Shown in pieces: positions 16,466 to 24,962 of a DNA stretch of 46,280 nucleotides. The notes beneath the pieces were generated by a model. The model was not told the origin of the DNA, searched no databases, and saw only the letters and a list, made by a program, of their open reading frames with translations. The stretch's first letter is position 1, and each line of letters begins with the position of its first letter. This DNA comes from Hyphomicrobiales bacterium (GTDB lineage Bacteria > Pseudomonadota > Alphaproteobacteria > Rhizobiales > Aestuariivirgaceae). The stretch is taken from NCBI GenBank assembly GCA_026990765.1, contig JALXCV010000101.1, forward strand, positions 1 to 46,280. The letters are read 5' to 3'. A program made the translations under genes and the position numbers.

Positions 16466-19400
16466 TCATTCAAGAAAATCATTAAATCCAATAGTCCCGG
16501 TGAACCCGGCAAGGGTTATTGTGTCGTCGATCCCAAGGAAATGTATGATGGTATCAGCACCTGAAACCGAAGAAGAAAAGTCAGATGCGCTAATGGATGA
16601 TCCGGTCATGTCTATCTTGTCTATGTCATCAACAAAGTCGTAGATTATGTCATCCCCAAAATTGTCATTAAAGGCGAAAACATTATTGCCGGTAAGGCCG
16701 AACAGATGATCATTGCCTTCACCACCATTGATGATGTTATCTGTATCAAAACTGCCAACTAGTGTGTCTCCATTGGCTGAACCAATCAGGTTCTGGAAAT
16801 TGACCAGGGTATCTCCATTGGCGTCACCGCCAATCCCGGTACCATTCCACAATTTGGCAGTCACCCCGGTTGCTGAACCTGCATAGGATGCAGTGTTATT
16901 GCCGGTAAGGCCATCAAGGTAGTCAGCCCCGGCACCGCCCTCAATGATATTATCAACGCCATAAGCGCCGATGATTGCATCAGCAAAAGCTGAACCAACG
17001 GCATTTTCAATGCTGGAGTAACTATCACCTTGTGCATCACTGCCAAGGCCAATACCATCCCAGAATTTGACGGTTACCGACCCGGCAGATGCGGCATAGG
17101 TCACGGTGTCTGAACCGATTGAACCATCAAGCACATCTCCGCCGGTGCCGCCATCAAGCAGATCATTACCCCAGCCACCATACAGGGCGTCATTTCCTGA
17201 CAGACCAAACAGATAATCATCTCCTTCACCGCCCGACAGAAAGTTGCCATAGCCATAGGTGCCGACAAGAGTATCATTATAGGTTGAACCTATTGTATTT
17301 TGAATATTGGCCAGAATATCACCACTGGCATCGCCGCCGCTTCCGCTACTATCATACAGCTTTATCACAACGGCTCCAGAAGAAGTCAGATAGGTTGCAG
17401 TATTGCTGCCGGTCAGGCCATCAATATAATCAGCACCACCACCACCTTCGATTACATTGTTCTGGCCATAAGAACCGATAAGCGCATCATTTTGAGCTGA
17501 ACCGATAATATTTTCCATACTGACCAGAGTATCGCCATCAGCATCACTACCAACCCCGGTGCCATTGTAAAGGCGAACCGTCACGCTACCGGCCGAGCTG
17601 GCATATGAAGCGGTATCATTTCCAGTCAGGCCATCAATATAGTCAGCACCTGGCCCTCCCTCCAGGATATTATCCTCGTCATAAGCACCAATCAGGGCAT
17701 CAGTGTAGGCTGATCCAGTGGCGTTTTCGATATTAGTCAGGATATCGCCATGGGCATCATTTCCAAGGCCGGTATCATTATAAAGCCTGACAGTGACATT
17801 GCCGTTTGATTCAGAGTAGGAAATCGTATCATTGCCCGATCCGCCATCAATAATATCAGCCCCTACACCGCCATCAATCAGATCATTGCCGCCAAGCGCT
17901 GATATTGAATCCACGCCAAGTCCGCTAAAGATAAAATTATCCGCTTCAGTACCGAAAATGGTTTCATCAATTATATGCTCGACAGCTCCTATATCGACGA
18001 TTCCACCATTTATCCGGGCCTGGTCGCGCGCATCAAATGGACGGACCTCGGTCACGTCACTGTCCCGATCCAGATCAAAACTGTCCAGCGTTATAATATT
18101 ATTATAGCCTGCCCCGATCAGGCTGGAAGCATCAAGCGGTGAGCGGGTAAGAGTGGGGCCGCCATTATCCAGTAGATCGCCCAAAAGAGGATTGACCGTA
18201 ACACCATTGTCAGTTGCGTATGTATTAGCGAGTATAGTTTCAACAGTACCAAAGAAGCTGTTTGCAGAGGTCGTCACATCTCCGGAAATATCATCTCCCA
18301 ACCGTGCCATTCCAGATGTGTTGTCAGCGATAACAGAATGTTCTATCGCCAACATTCCATCTACTATTTCTATGCCACCACCTCCATCTGATGCTGCATT
18401 GTTAATATTGGCCCTGTTTGCAGTGATGGTGCTGTGTTTTAACCATAATGATCCATATGGATTACTGACACTAATCCCTCCACCTGTGGAATCAGAACTA
18501 TTGTCGTGCATAGTTACATGATCAAAGACGATATAATCGTTTAGTTCTGATACATAAACAGCTCCCCCGGAAGAATGTGAATGATTTGCAACAAACAGGC
18601 TGTTGGAAAAAATGAATGTCCCAAATCCTGTAATATTAATGGCTCCACCTTCCTGGAGTGTAGTATTATTGGAAAATGTGGAATTGACAATATTCAGACC
18701 TAATCCAACAGAAGAGATTGCTCCACCAGCAGTAACGCTATAGCCGTCTTTAATCGTCAGGCTTAGAAGATCAACAATAGTGGAAGCGCCCGATATGTTA
18801 AATATGCGGCTGATATTATTGCCCGAGATGGTTATGTCAGCCTTGTCATCGCCATTGGTATCGCCATCAATGGTGACTGATCCTGACAGAGCAATCTCAC
18901 CTTGCGTCAGGGTGATTGTACTGCCGGTAAGAGCAGGGTCAAATATGACTGTATCACCATCACCAGCATGGAACAGGGCTTCCCGCAGGGAAAGTCCATT
19001 ACCATCGGCGATATCATCTGCCAGAGTTCCGCCTGCATCCTCATCAAGTTCAGTAGTAACCATGATCACATATTCGGCAGCCCCGATATCGGTATGAGCG
19101 CCGCTGAAGCGGTCATGGACATTGGCATCCCAGATTGTTCCCGCAGGAACCAGCATATCATCTCCAGCATCGATCAGGGCACTGCCAGCATTGGGCATTC
19201 GGGAGAATACAGTGCCGCCATTATCACCTATAGTGGCAAGGTCGGGATCGCCCATACCGGTTATGGCTCCAGAGGCAGCAACTACAGACTGTCCAAAGAA
19301 ATTGCTGCCCGCCGCATCAATGGTTCCATCAACATCACTGGCATTGATGCCGCTGCCGGATGTATTTTGCGATATAACCGAATTATTGATGGTAACATTT

Positions 19401-21184
19401 GAAGCTGCATCAAAAATACGAACACCACCGCCGTCAAACTGGTTGGTGCCATTGGAATCGGCGCGGTTATCAGTAATTGTCGTATCAGAAATAACCAGAT
19501 CACTGGAGATAGCGAATATACCGCCGCCAGCACCATCGGCAATATTTGAATCAATGGTGGCATTGGTGATATTAGCACTGGCAGCGCTTACGACCAGTCC
19601 GCCACCAATTGTCTGGGCAACATTGTCAAGCATGGCAACATTGGTCAATTCCAGACTGGTATTCCTGTTGAAAATACCACCGCCGCGATTCGCCGAGTTT
19701 TCAGTTATCATGGTATTGATGATGGCAAGGCTTGAATTGCCGGTACCATTATCAGTCAAAATTGCTCCACCAAAGCCAGCCCCGGCATCGCCATCTCCCA
19801 GATGCAGGCTTTTAAGTGTTACATCAATATTATCAGCGGTCAGATGGAAGATGCGGCTGGAGCCGGAGGCATTATAGCCGGATATGAAAATATTCGCCTT
19901 GCCATCGCCATCAGTATCACCATCAATGGTTAGTGACTTGTCCAGTATAAGTTCACTGCCATTCAGGCCAATTAGGCCAGAGGGGAGATTGTCAGCAAAG
20001 CTGATGGTTCCGCCAGTAGTGACCAGACCAAGGGCTTCACGCAATGACAAATGCCCGGTGCTGTAGTCACCATCATCAACATCTTCCAGGGTATCAACAA
20101 CAACATCACCTGATACATCAACAGCACCTATATCAAGACCTAGTTGTATTCTGGCATTGCCATTGGCATCCAGCGGCAGGCTTTCACCAGTATCACCATC
20201 ATTGTCAATATCGTGGGTATCGACAGGGAGCAGCGCGGCATTACCTGCAGAAATCAACAGGCTGCCAGAAACAGGAGACCGGGTCAAAACTGTGCCACCA
20301 TTATCAGCCAGTTCAGCAAGGCCCAGATCACCAAAATAATTCATGATGTTACCTGTTCCCGAATCCAAGGTCACACCGGCTTCAAAAAAACTGTTATTGG
20401 CAGTGATAACACCACCGGTATTGGAGATTTCATTTTCATAAGCTGGAACAAGGGCAGCCATATTATTGGCAAATATGGAATTTGCGATATTCAGAGTCCC
20501 TGAATTTGCAATTCCTCCACCAACACCTAAACTTGCCCCTGCATCATTATTGGTGATTGTACTATTGAAAATATCCAGGGTTGCGCTTGAGTAAATCCCA
20601 CCACCACCAGCATTTTGACCTGCAAAATTTGAATCAACAGTCGTATTGGTTAAAGTAGCTGATACAATTCCATCAAACTGCATGGCACCACCTGATGCTG
20701 CATGATTATGTACAAAAAGACTGTTGACTATATTTACCTGACCTTGAACAGCTCTTATTGCACCACCAAAAGCATCGGCTGCATTATAGGAAAAGGTGGA
20801 GTTCAAAATATCAAGACTGCTTATATCATAACTAAAAACAGCCCCACCACTACCTGGCCCCAAACTATAGCCATTTTGAATATTCAGGCTAAGCAAATCG
20901 ACATCGGTCGAGGCTCCAGATATATAGAATATACGGCTGGCATCATTTCCTGAAATAGTGATATCTGCCTTGTCATCACCATTTACATCACCATCAATGG
21001 TCAGATCATCTGTCAAGGCAATTTCACCAAGTGACAGAGTTATCGTTCCGCCGGAAATGCCTGCTGCAAAGCGTATAATATCACCACCAGCAGCATTGGC
21101 CACTGCCTCGCGCAGAGAATAATCACCCGCAGAAAAGTCCCCATCGGATTCATCAACAAGTGTATCAACAATTATAGTAGCCAT
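16466..21184 (-). CDS. Triplicated CSLREA/parallel beta-helix - RTX exoprotein (paralogue)
   Basis: The product has 1572 residues starting MATIIVDTLVDESDG, with GGAG 7 nt before the ATG. It has the same plan as the gene at 11628-16364: three blocks (~1-353, ~354-703, ~704-1066) with YSLREA, LSLREA and LSLREA motifs, right-handed beta-helix turns and DIGAVD/DIGAAE/DIGAVE closings. RTX follows from ~1070 with five modules such as VRLYNGTGVGSDADGDTL, then a C-terminal module. The last ~60 residues diverge from the sister (IDMTGSSISASDF) and end N-D-F-L-E, not D-F-I-F. The second block ends in a variant (DIGAAEYVIMVTTELDED) that leads straight into the third. There is no signal peptide. Export by T1SS and a surface role are inferred. 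Its promoter region holds a perfect FNR-type box and a TTACGTAA motif. Confidence 0.85.
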   Translation of the reverse strand: MATIIVDTLVDESDGDFSAGDYSLREAVANAAGGDIIRFAAGISGGTITLSLGEIALTDDLTIDGDVNGDDKADITISGNDASRIFYISGASTDVDLLSLNIQNGYSLGPGSGGAVFSYDISSLDILNSTFSYNAADAFGGAIRAVQGQVNIVNSLFVHNHAASGGAMQFDGIVSATLTNTTVDSNFAGQNAGGGGIYSSATLDIFNSTITNNDAGASLGVGGGIANSGTLNIANSIFANNMAALVPAYENEISNTGGVITANNSFFEAGVTLDSGTGNIMNYFGDLGLAELADNGGTVLTRSPVSGSLLISAGNAALLPVDTHDIDNDGDTGESLPLDANGNARIQLGLDIGAVDVSGDVVVDTLEDVDDGDYSTGHLSLREALGLVTTGGTISFADNLPSGLIGLNGSELILDKSLTIDGDTDGDGKANIFISGYNASGSSRIFHLTADNIDVTLKSLHLGDGDAGAGFGGAILTDNGTGNSSLAIINTMITENSANRGGGIFNRNTSLELTNVAMLDNVAQTIGGGLVVSAASANITNATIDSNIADGAGGGIFAISSDLVISDTTITDNRADSNGTNQFDGGGVRIFDAASNVTINNSVISQNTSGSGINASDVDGTIDAAGSNFFGQSVVAASGAITGMGDPDLATIGDNGGTVFSRMPNAGSALIDAGDDMLVPAGTIWDANVHDRFSGAHTDIGAAEYVIMVTTELDEDAGGTLADDIADGNGLSLREALFHAGDGDTVIFDPALTGSTITLTQGEIALSGSVTIDGDTNGDDKADITISGNNISRIFNISGASTIVDLLSLTIKDGYSVTAGGAISSVGLGLNIVNSTFSNNTTLQEGGAINITGFGTFIFSNSLFVANHSHSSGGAVYVSELNDYIVFDHVTMHDNSSDSTGGGISVSNPYGSLWLKHSTITANRANINNAASDGGGGIEIVDGMLAIEHSVIADNTSGMARLGDDISGDVTTSANSFFGTVETILANTYATDNGVTVNPLLGDLLDNGGPTLTRSPLDASSLIGAGYNNIITLDSFDLDRDSDVTEVRPFDARDQARINGGIVDIGAVEHIIDETIFGTEADNFIFSGLGVDSISALGGNDLIDGGVGADIIDGGSGNDTISYSESNGNVTVRLYNDTGLGNDAHGDILTNIENATGSAYTDALIGAYDEDNILEGGPGADYIDGLTGNDTASYASSAGSVTVRLYNGTGVGSDADGDTLVSMENIIGSAQNDALIGSYGQNNVIEGGGGADYIDGLTGSNTATYLTSSGAVVIKLYDSSGSGGDASGDILANIQNTIGSTYNDTLVGTYGYGNFLSGGEGDDYLFGLSGNDALYGGWGNDLLDGGTGGDVLDGSIGSDTVTYAASAGSVTVKFWDGIGLGSDAQGDSYSSIENAVGSAFADAIIGAYGVDNIIEGGAGADYLDGLTGNNTASYAGSATGVTAKLWNGTGIGGDANGDTLVNFQNLIGSANGDTLVGSFDTDNIINGGEGNDHLFGLTGNNVFAFNDNFGDDIIYDFVDDIDKIDMTGSSISASDFSSSVSGADTIIHFLGIDDTITLAGFTGTIGFNDFLE
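16836..16891 (-). repeat. 56-bp segment identical to 12010-12065
   Basis: This is the partner of the identical stretch in the neighbouring paralogue, in the same position of the last VKL/AKLWNGTG module, just before the C-terminal secretion module. Confidence 0.8.
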
Positions 21185-21216
21185 GATTATTCTCCAGGAA
21201 CGCCGATAAAGACAAT

Positions 21217-21230
21217 TTGATGTAAATCAA
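21217..21230. promoter_or_regulatory. FNR/FixK-type box upstream of the RTX gene at 16466-21184
   Basis: TTGATGTAAATCAA matches TTGAT-N4-ATCAA perfectly. As in the paralogue, its near edge is exactly 33 bp upstream of the start codon. No good -35 hexamer is visible at the matching place here, so whether the site activates or represses is open. Confidence 0.65.
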
Positions 21231-21288
21231 TTTTATTCCTAGAGATATTTTACGCTTACGTAAAGACCTGATGGCAAGAATTGTCATT

Positions 21289-21305
21289 TTCCCATAATAT
21301 GGGAA
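21289..21305. repeat. 17-bp perfect palindrome in the intergenic region
   Basis: TTCCCATAATATGGGAA has 8-bp perfect arms around one base. It lies between the end of the gene at 21380 and the promoter of the gene starting at 21184. It may be an operator ~105-120 bp upstream of that gene or a weak transcript-end hairpin. No T-run supports a terminator. Confidence 0.5.
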
Positions 21306-21379
21306 CATTTCTTGGACAACAGCTTCATTTATGCCGGGATGCTAATAACTTACACCAAGATCATGATGTTGAATCAGCC

Positions 21380-23995
21380 CTAAAAAAGGAAATCAGAAGC
21401 ATCAATATGACCTGCCAGACCGGTAAAGGTTATATGATCTGCACCACCGAAATCAACTACGGCATCACCGCCAGTGTCGACCACATGGATATTGACTGCA
21501 AGAGCTCCTGAACCACGCATATCGGCTTTTTCCACCCCGTCCTCAAAGTCGCCGATAGTATCATTACCCCAGTTGGCCTTGTTGAAAATGAAACTATCGG
21601 TTCCGGTCAGGCCGAACAGGCCATCATCCCCCTTGCCACCGGTCAGGACATTATCGGCATTGTAACTGCCGATAAGCGTATCATCGTGGCTTGAACCAAT
21701 AACATTTTCAACACTTATCAGGGTATCTCCATGTGCGTCACCACCCATTCCCTGTTGAGCATAAAGCTTGACTGTCACACGAGTGGTTGAAGCATCATAT
21801 GAAGCTGTGTCCATGCCAAGGCCTCCAACAAGAGTATCGGCTCCAGATCCACCAACCAGCAGGTCATCGCCTGCCCCACCCTCAAGCCGGTCATTGCCGG
21901 ACAGGCCAAACAGGTAATCATTGCCACCTCCACCCTTTAGGGTGTTGACAACCCCATAGGAGCCAATGAGAGTATCATTGTAATCAGAACCGGTGATATT
22001 TTCAATTTTTGTCAGCGTATCGCCCTGGGCATCACCACCACTACCGGTGCCATTATATAATTTTACCACGACACTTGCCGAGGAATCATCATAGATTGCC
22101 GTATCCGAGCCGGTTCCACCGTCAAGCATATCGGCACCACCGCCGCCTCGCAGAATATCATCACCTGAAAGACCAAACAGTCCATCATTACCACCAATGC
22201 CGTTAAGGGTATTACCATTAGCACTATTGGCACCAATCAGTGTATCATTGAAATTGGAGCCGGTAATATTTTCAACTGACAGCAGGGTATCACCCTGGGC
22301 TTCTCCGCCAAAACCGGTGCCATTATATAATTTGACGGTTACCTGACTGGCAGAACCTGTATAGATGGCAATATCCGTGCCATCTCCACCAATCAGTGCA
22401 TCGGGACCACCACCGCCTTCCAGGGCATCATCACCTTTTCCACCATCAAGCTGATTATCACTATTATCTCCAATCAGCCAGTCATCAAAAGCAGAACCTT
22501 GAAGGCCTTCAATCGAAACCAGGGTATCAGTACCGGCTCCATGGGTATCCTGGGCTGTAGTAATCTTCAGGCTGACACTGACACCTGATGAGGCTCCAAC
22601 ATATGAAGCTGTATCAGGACCGTTGCCGCCATCCAGTAAATCATCCCCCTCACCACCTGTAAGATCGTCTATTCCATCGCCGCCATACAGCACATCATTA
22701 CCGGAATTGCCAAACAGGTAATCATTGCCATTATCTCCATAAAGCTTGTCATTGCCACCAGCTACTATAGTCCCGGTATTTGTCCTGTAGTCACCATACA
22801 GCCAGTCATTATCATCACCACCGTGCAAAATATCATCACCGCCCTTAAGCAGAAAGCCCTTGTTGTCGTCCACATCACCGACAAGCGTATCATTGAAGCC
22901 ACCGCCATTTAAGGTGTCATTGCCTCCGGTAACCAAACCTGTACCATTATTGGTTTTGACATCACCAACCATGAAGTCGTTGGCTACTGTGGCTACAAAT
23001 ATGTCATTACCACCATAGACAACACCTGAATTGTTCACACCCACATCACCAACTACTGCCTGGGTGGAATTGCCTCTAAGCGTATCATTGCCACCGATAA
23101 CAATACCGGCAGATTGATTGTCCTTGACATCACCATACACAAATGACTGTGGATCCGTGAAGATTGAGGAGTTGATAACATCATTGCCACCGACAACATG
23201 GCCTGAATTATCATATACATCTCCCACCAGTTTATGGTCGGTCGCGCTGGTGCGTGCATCACCAAAACTTATTACGTCATCACCACCAAAAACAGTTGCA
23301 CCAGAAAATTGTACCGAATAGGCATCCCCGGCAACGGTTGCAGTACCAAGCGTCGCACTTGCCGTAAACGAATCATCGCCGCCAAATAACAGCCCCTGAT
23401 TTGCAAGACCAACATCACCATAGGCTGACGAATTGCTGCTGGTTAGAGTAAAGACATCTTTGCCGCCATGAAGAGTACCTCCGTTTTGCCCCTGCAATTG
23501 TGTTCCAAGAAGATTTGCATCACCAATCATTTTGCCAGAAGCGGCCCCGTCACCATCAACCATGGTGTCATCGCCTCCATATCTGGTGCCAGAGCTGCTT
23601 ATGGTTCCGTAATCACCATAGACTTCGATTACATGACCATTGCCAAAAAAAGTATCATTCCCCCCAAACATGGTTGGGTACAGATCCTTGCCAACAAACA
23701 TCTTGTCAAGATTTCCGGCTGCGGAAAAGTTGAGGCCGGTTATATTGGCAATGGTTGTAGTACCAGCCATATTCTTGATTTCAGCACTGATAACACTACC
23801 GGTAACTGGCACCTTGCCTACAAATAATATAGTTGTATAGGAAAAAATATCCAATAGTGGGGATGAAAAACTTATCTGGTAACTGGCTGCCAGATTATTA
23901 TAAGTAAACAGGTTTATATCAGTAGTAACATCGACACCATAATCCAGCAAATCAGGATTGAATACCAGGTCAGTCTGGGCAACAAAATCAGCCAT
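21380..23995 (-). CDS. RTX protein with long-period GDV/GGND repeats, putative T1SS substrate
   Basis: The product has 871 residues starting MADFVAQTDLVF, with GGAG 7 nt before the ATG. Residues ~1-115 form an unassigned head (VTGSVISAEIKNMAGTTT). Residues ~115-440 hold about ten repeats of ~30-35 residues with the pattern V-G-D-V-x-x-N-x-G-x-V-x-G-G-N-D followed by a variable stretch. This is looser than the standard 9-residue RTX turn, but its Gly/Asp spacing suggests another beta-roll. Classical GGxGxDxLx repeats and three VKLYNGTG modules follow (~440-780). The C-terminal module ends D-A-S-D-F-L-F. There is no signal peptide. It is the most 5' of the five RTX genes in transcription order. 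Function is not recognised beyond calcium-binding exoprotein. Confidence 0.82.
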   Translation of the reverse strand: MADFVAQTDLVFNPDLLDYGVDVTTDINLFTYNNLAASYQISFSSPLLDIFSYTTILFVGKVPVTGSVISAEIKNMAGTTTIANITGLNFSAAGNLDKMFVGKDLYPTMFGGNDTFFGNGHVIEVYGDYGTISSSGTRYGGDDTMVDGDGAASGKMIGDANLLGTQLQGQNGGTLHGGKDVFTLTSSNSSAYGDVGLANQGLLFGGDDSFTASATLGTATVAGDAYSVQFSGATVFGGDDVISFGDARTSATDHKLVGDVYDNSGHVVGGNDVINSSIFTDPQSFVYGDVKDNQSAGIVIGGNDTLRGNSTQAVVGDVGVNNSGVVYGGNDIFVATVANDFMVGDVKTNNGTGLVTGGNDTLNGGGFNDTLVGDVDDNKGFLLKGGDDILHGGDDNDWLYGDYRTNTGTIVAGGNDKLYGDNGNDYLFGNSGNDVLYGGDGIDDLTGGEGDDLLDGGNGPDTASYVGASSGVSVSLKITTAQDTHGAGTDTLVSIEGLQGSAFDDWLIGDNSDNQLDGGKGDDALEGGGGPDALIGGDGTDIAIYTGSASQVTVKLYNGTGFGGEAQGDTLLSVENITGSNFNDTLIGANSANGNTLNGIGGNDGLFGLSGDDILRGGGGADMLDGGTGSDTAIYDDSSASVVVKLYNGTGSGGDAQGDTLTKIENITGSDYNDTLIGSYGVVNTLKGGGGNDYLFGLSGNDRLEGGAGDDLLVGGSGADTLVGGLGMDTASYDASTTRVTVKLYAQQGMGGDAHGDTLISVENVIGSSHDDTLIGSYNADNVLTGGKGDDGLFGLTGTDSFIFNKANWGNDTIGDFEDGVEKADMRGSGALAVNIHVVDTGGDAVVDFGGADHITFTGLAGHIDASDFLF

Positions 23996-24217
23996 TGTTT
24001 TTCTCCGTCAGTATGATGCCCCCATCAAGTCAAGATCAACTGGTCGGTACTGCACACATCCCTCATGGCAGCACCTGACATACGACAGGAACCAGTTTTC
24101 TACAAACTGTATTCCCTTACGTCATGTGAAACAGGTATCAATTTGAACGTGATTTGTCAAATCAGGTAAAATTGCTTTTTCATGAACTAACCAATCTGCA
24201 ACAAGCTGGCGCCTGTA

Positions 24218-24250
24218 GTGTCAAGTTGAATTCACCTTGCAGAAATGAAC
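24218..24250. repeat. Truncated copy of the 106-bp palindromic repeat
   Basis: The run GTGTC, then AAGTTGAATTCACCTTGCAG and AAATGAAC, matches the first ~35 bp of the copies at 2554 and 44435 with a small deletion. The right half of the palindrome is absent. It lies between the last RTX gene and rlmE; nothing else is recognised in 24000-24260. Confidence 0.6.
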
Positions 24251-24260
24251 ATGATGTAAT

Positions 24261-24962
24261 CTATTTTCTGAACCCCATTGCCAGCACAAACAATTCTGCT
24301 GAATCGGCGCGGCTGGAGTTTGGTTTTATGTGTTTTACGGTTTTGAAGCTTTTTTTCAGTTGCGTCAGTAGTTCATGTTCTGAGCCGCCGCGCAGTACCT
24401 TGCACAGGAAAGTGCCGCCGGGTTTGAGGATTTGTCTGGCAAAGTCAAGGGCGGTTTCGGCAAGGTCGATAATTCGCAAGTGATCGGTGTGCTTGTGGCC
24501 TGAGGCATGGGCTGCCATATCGGAAATAACCGCATCTGCCAGCACTCCGCCCAGCGCCTCGATCAGCATTTCAGGGGCGTCTTCATCAAAGAAGTCCTTT
24601 TTGAAAAAGGTAACACCGGGGATCGGATCAACATGGTGCAGGTCAATCGCTACCACCCTGCCTTTTCCCTGTTCGGCTTTGGTGCGCTCGGCTGAGACCT
24701 GCGACCAGCCGCCAGGCGCTGAACCCAGATCAACAATCGCCTGACCGGGTTTGAGAAATTTATATTTGTCATCAATTTCTGAAAGTTTGAAAGCCGAGCG
24801 CGAACGATATCCCGCCTTCTTTGCGGCCTGCACATAGGGGTCATTTAACTGGCGTTGCAGCCAGCTGGTTGAGGACACGGTGCGGCCACGGGCGGTTTTA
24901 ACCCGCTGTTTCAACTCGGTTTTGGGAGCTTTCCATGCTGACGGCTTACGTTTGCCTGCCAT
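24261..24962 (-). CDS. rlmE: 23S rRNA (uridine-2'-O)-methyltransferase RlmE (FtsJ/RrmJ)
   Basis: The 233-residue protein matches RlmE, which methylates U2552 of 23S rRNA in the large ribosomal subunit using SAM. It shows AFKLSEID with the catalytic-type Lys (K59), the SAM loop VDLGSAPGGWSQV, ISDMAAHASG with the motif Asp, GGTFLCKVLRGG with a Lys, and SRADSAELFVLAMGFR with the Glu of the K-D-K-E tetrad. The ATG at 24962 is chosen because GAGG lies 9 nt upstream; starts at 24971 or 24977 are possible. The gene overlaps the end of the ppx/gppA gene by 17 bp on the same strand, so translation is probably coupled. Length is typical for alphaproteobacteria, with a basic N-terminal extension. Confidence 0.95.
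   Translation of the reverse strand: MAGKRKPSAWKAPKTELKQRVKTARGRTVSSTSWLQRQLNDPYVQAAKKAGYRSRSAFKLSEIDDKYKFLKPGQAIVDLGSAPGGWSQVSAERTKAEQGKGRVVAIDLHHVDPIPGVTFFKKDFFDEDAPEMLIEALGGVLADAVISDMAAHASGHKHTDHLRIIDLAETALDFARQILKPGGTFLCKVLRGGSEHELLTQLKKSFKTVKHIKPNSSRADSAELFVLAMGFRK

Noticed and set aside
19122-19877. Long plus-strand open frame (251 codons) opposite the RTX gene
   Set aside because: It is antisense to a clear RTX/beta-helix gene, rich in Ser/Pro from reverse-read Gly/Asp repeats, and lacks a ribosome site and domain. The same holds for other plus-strand frames within 2.7-24 kb.
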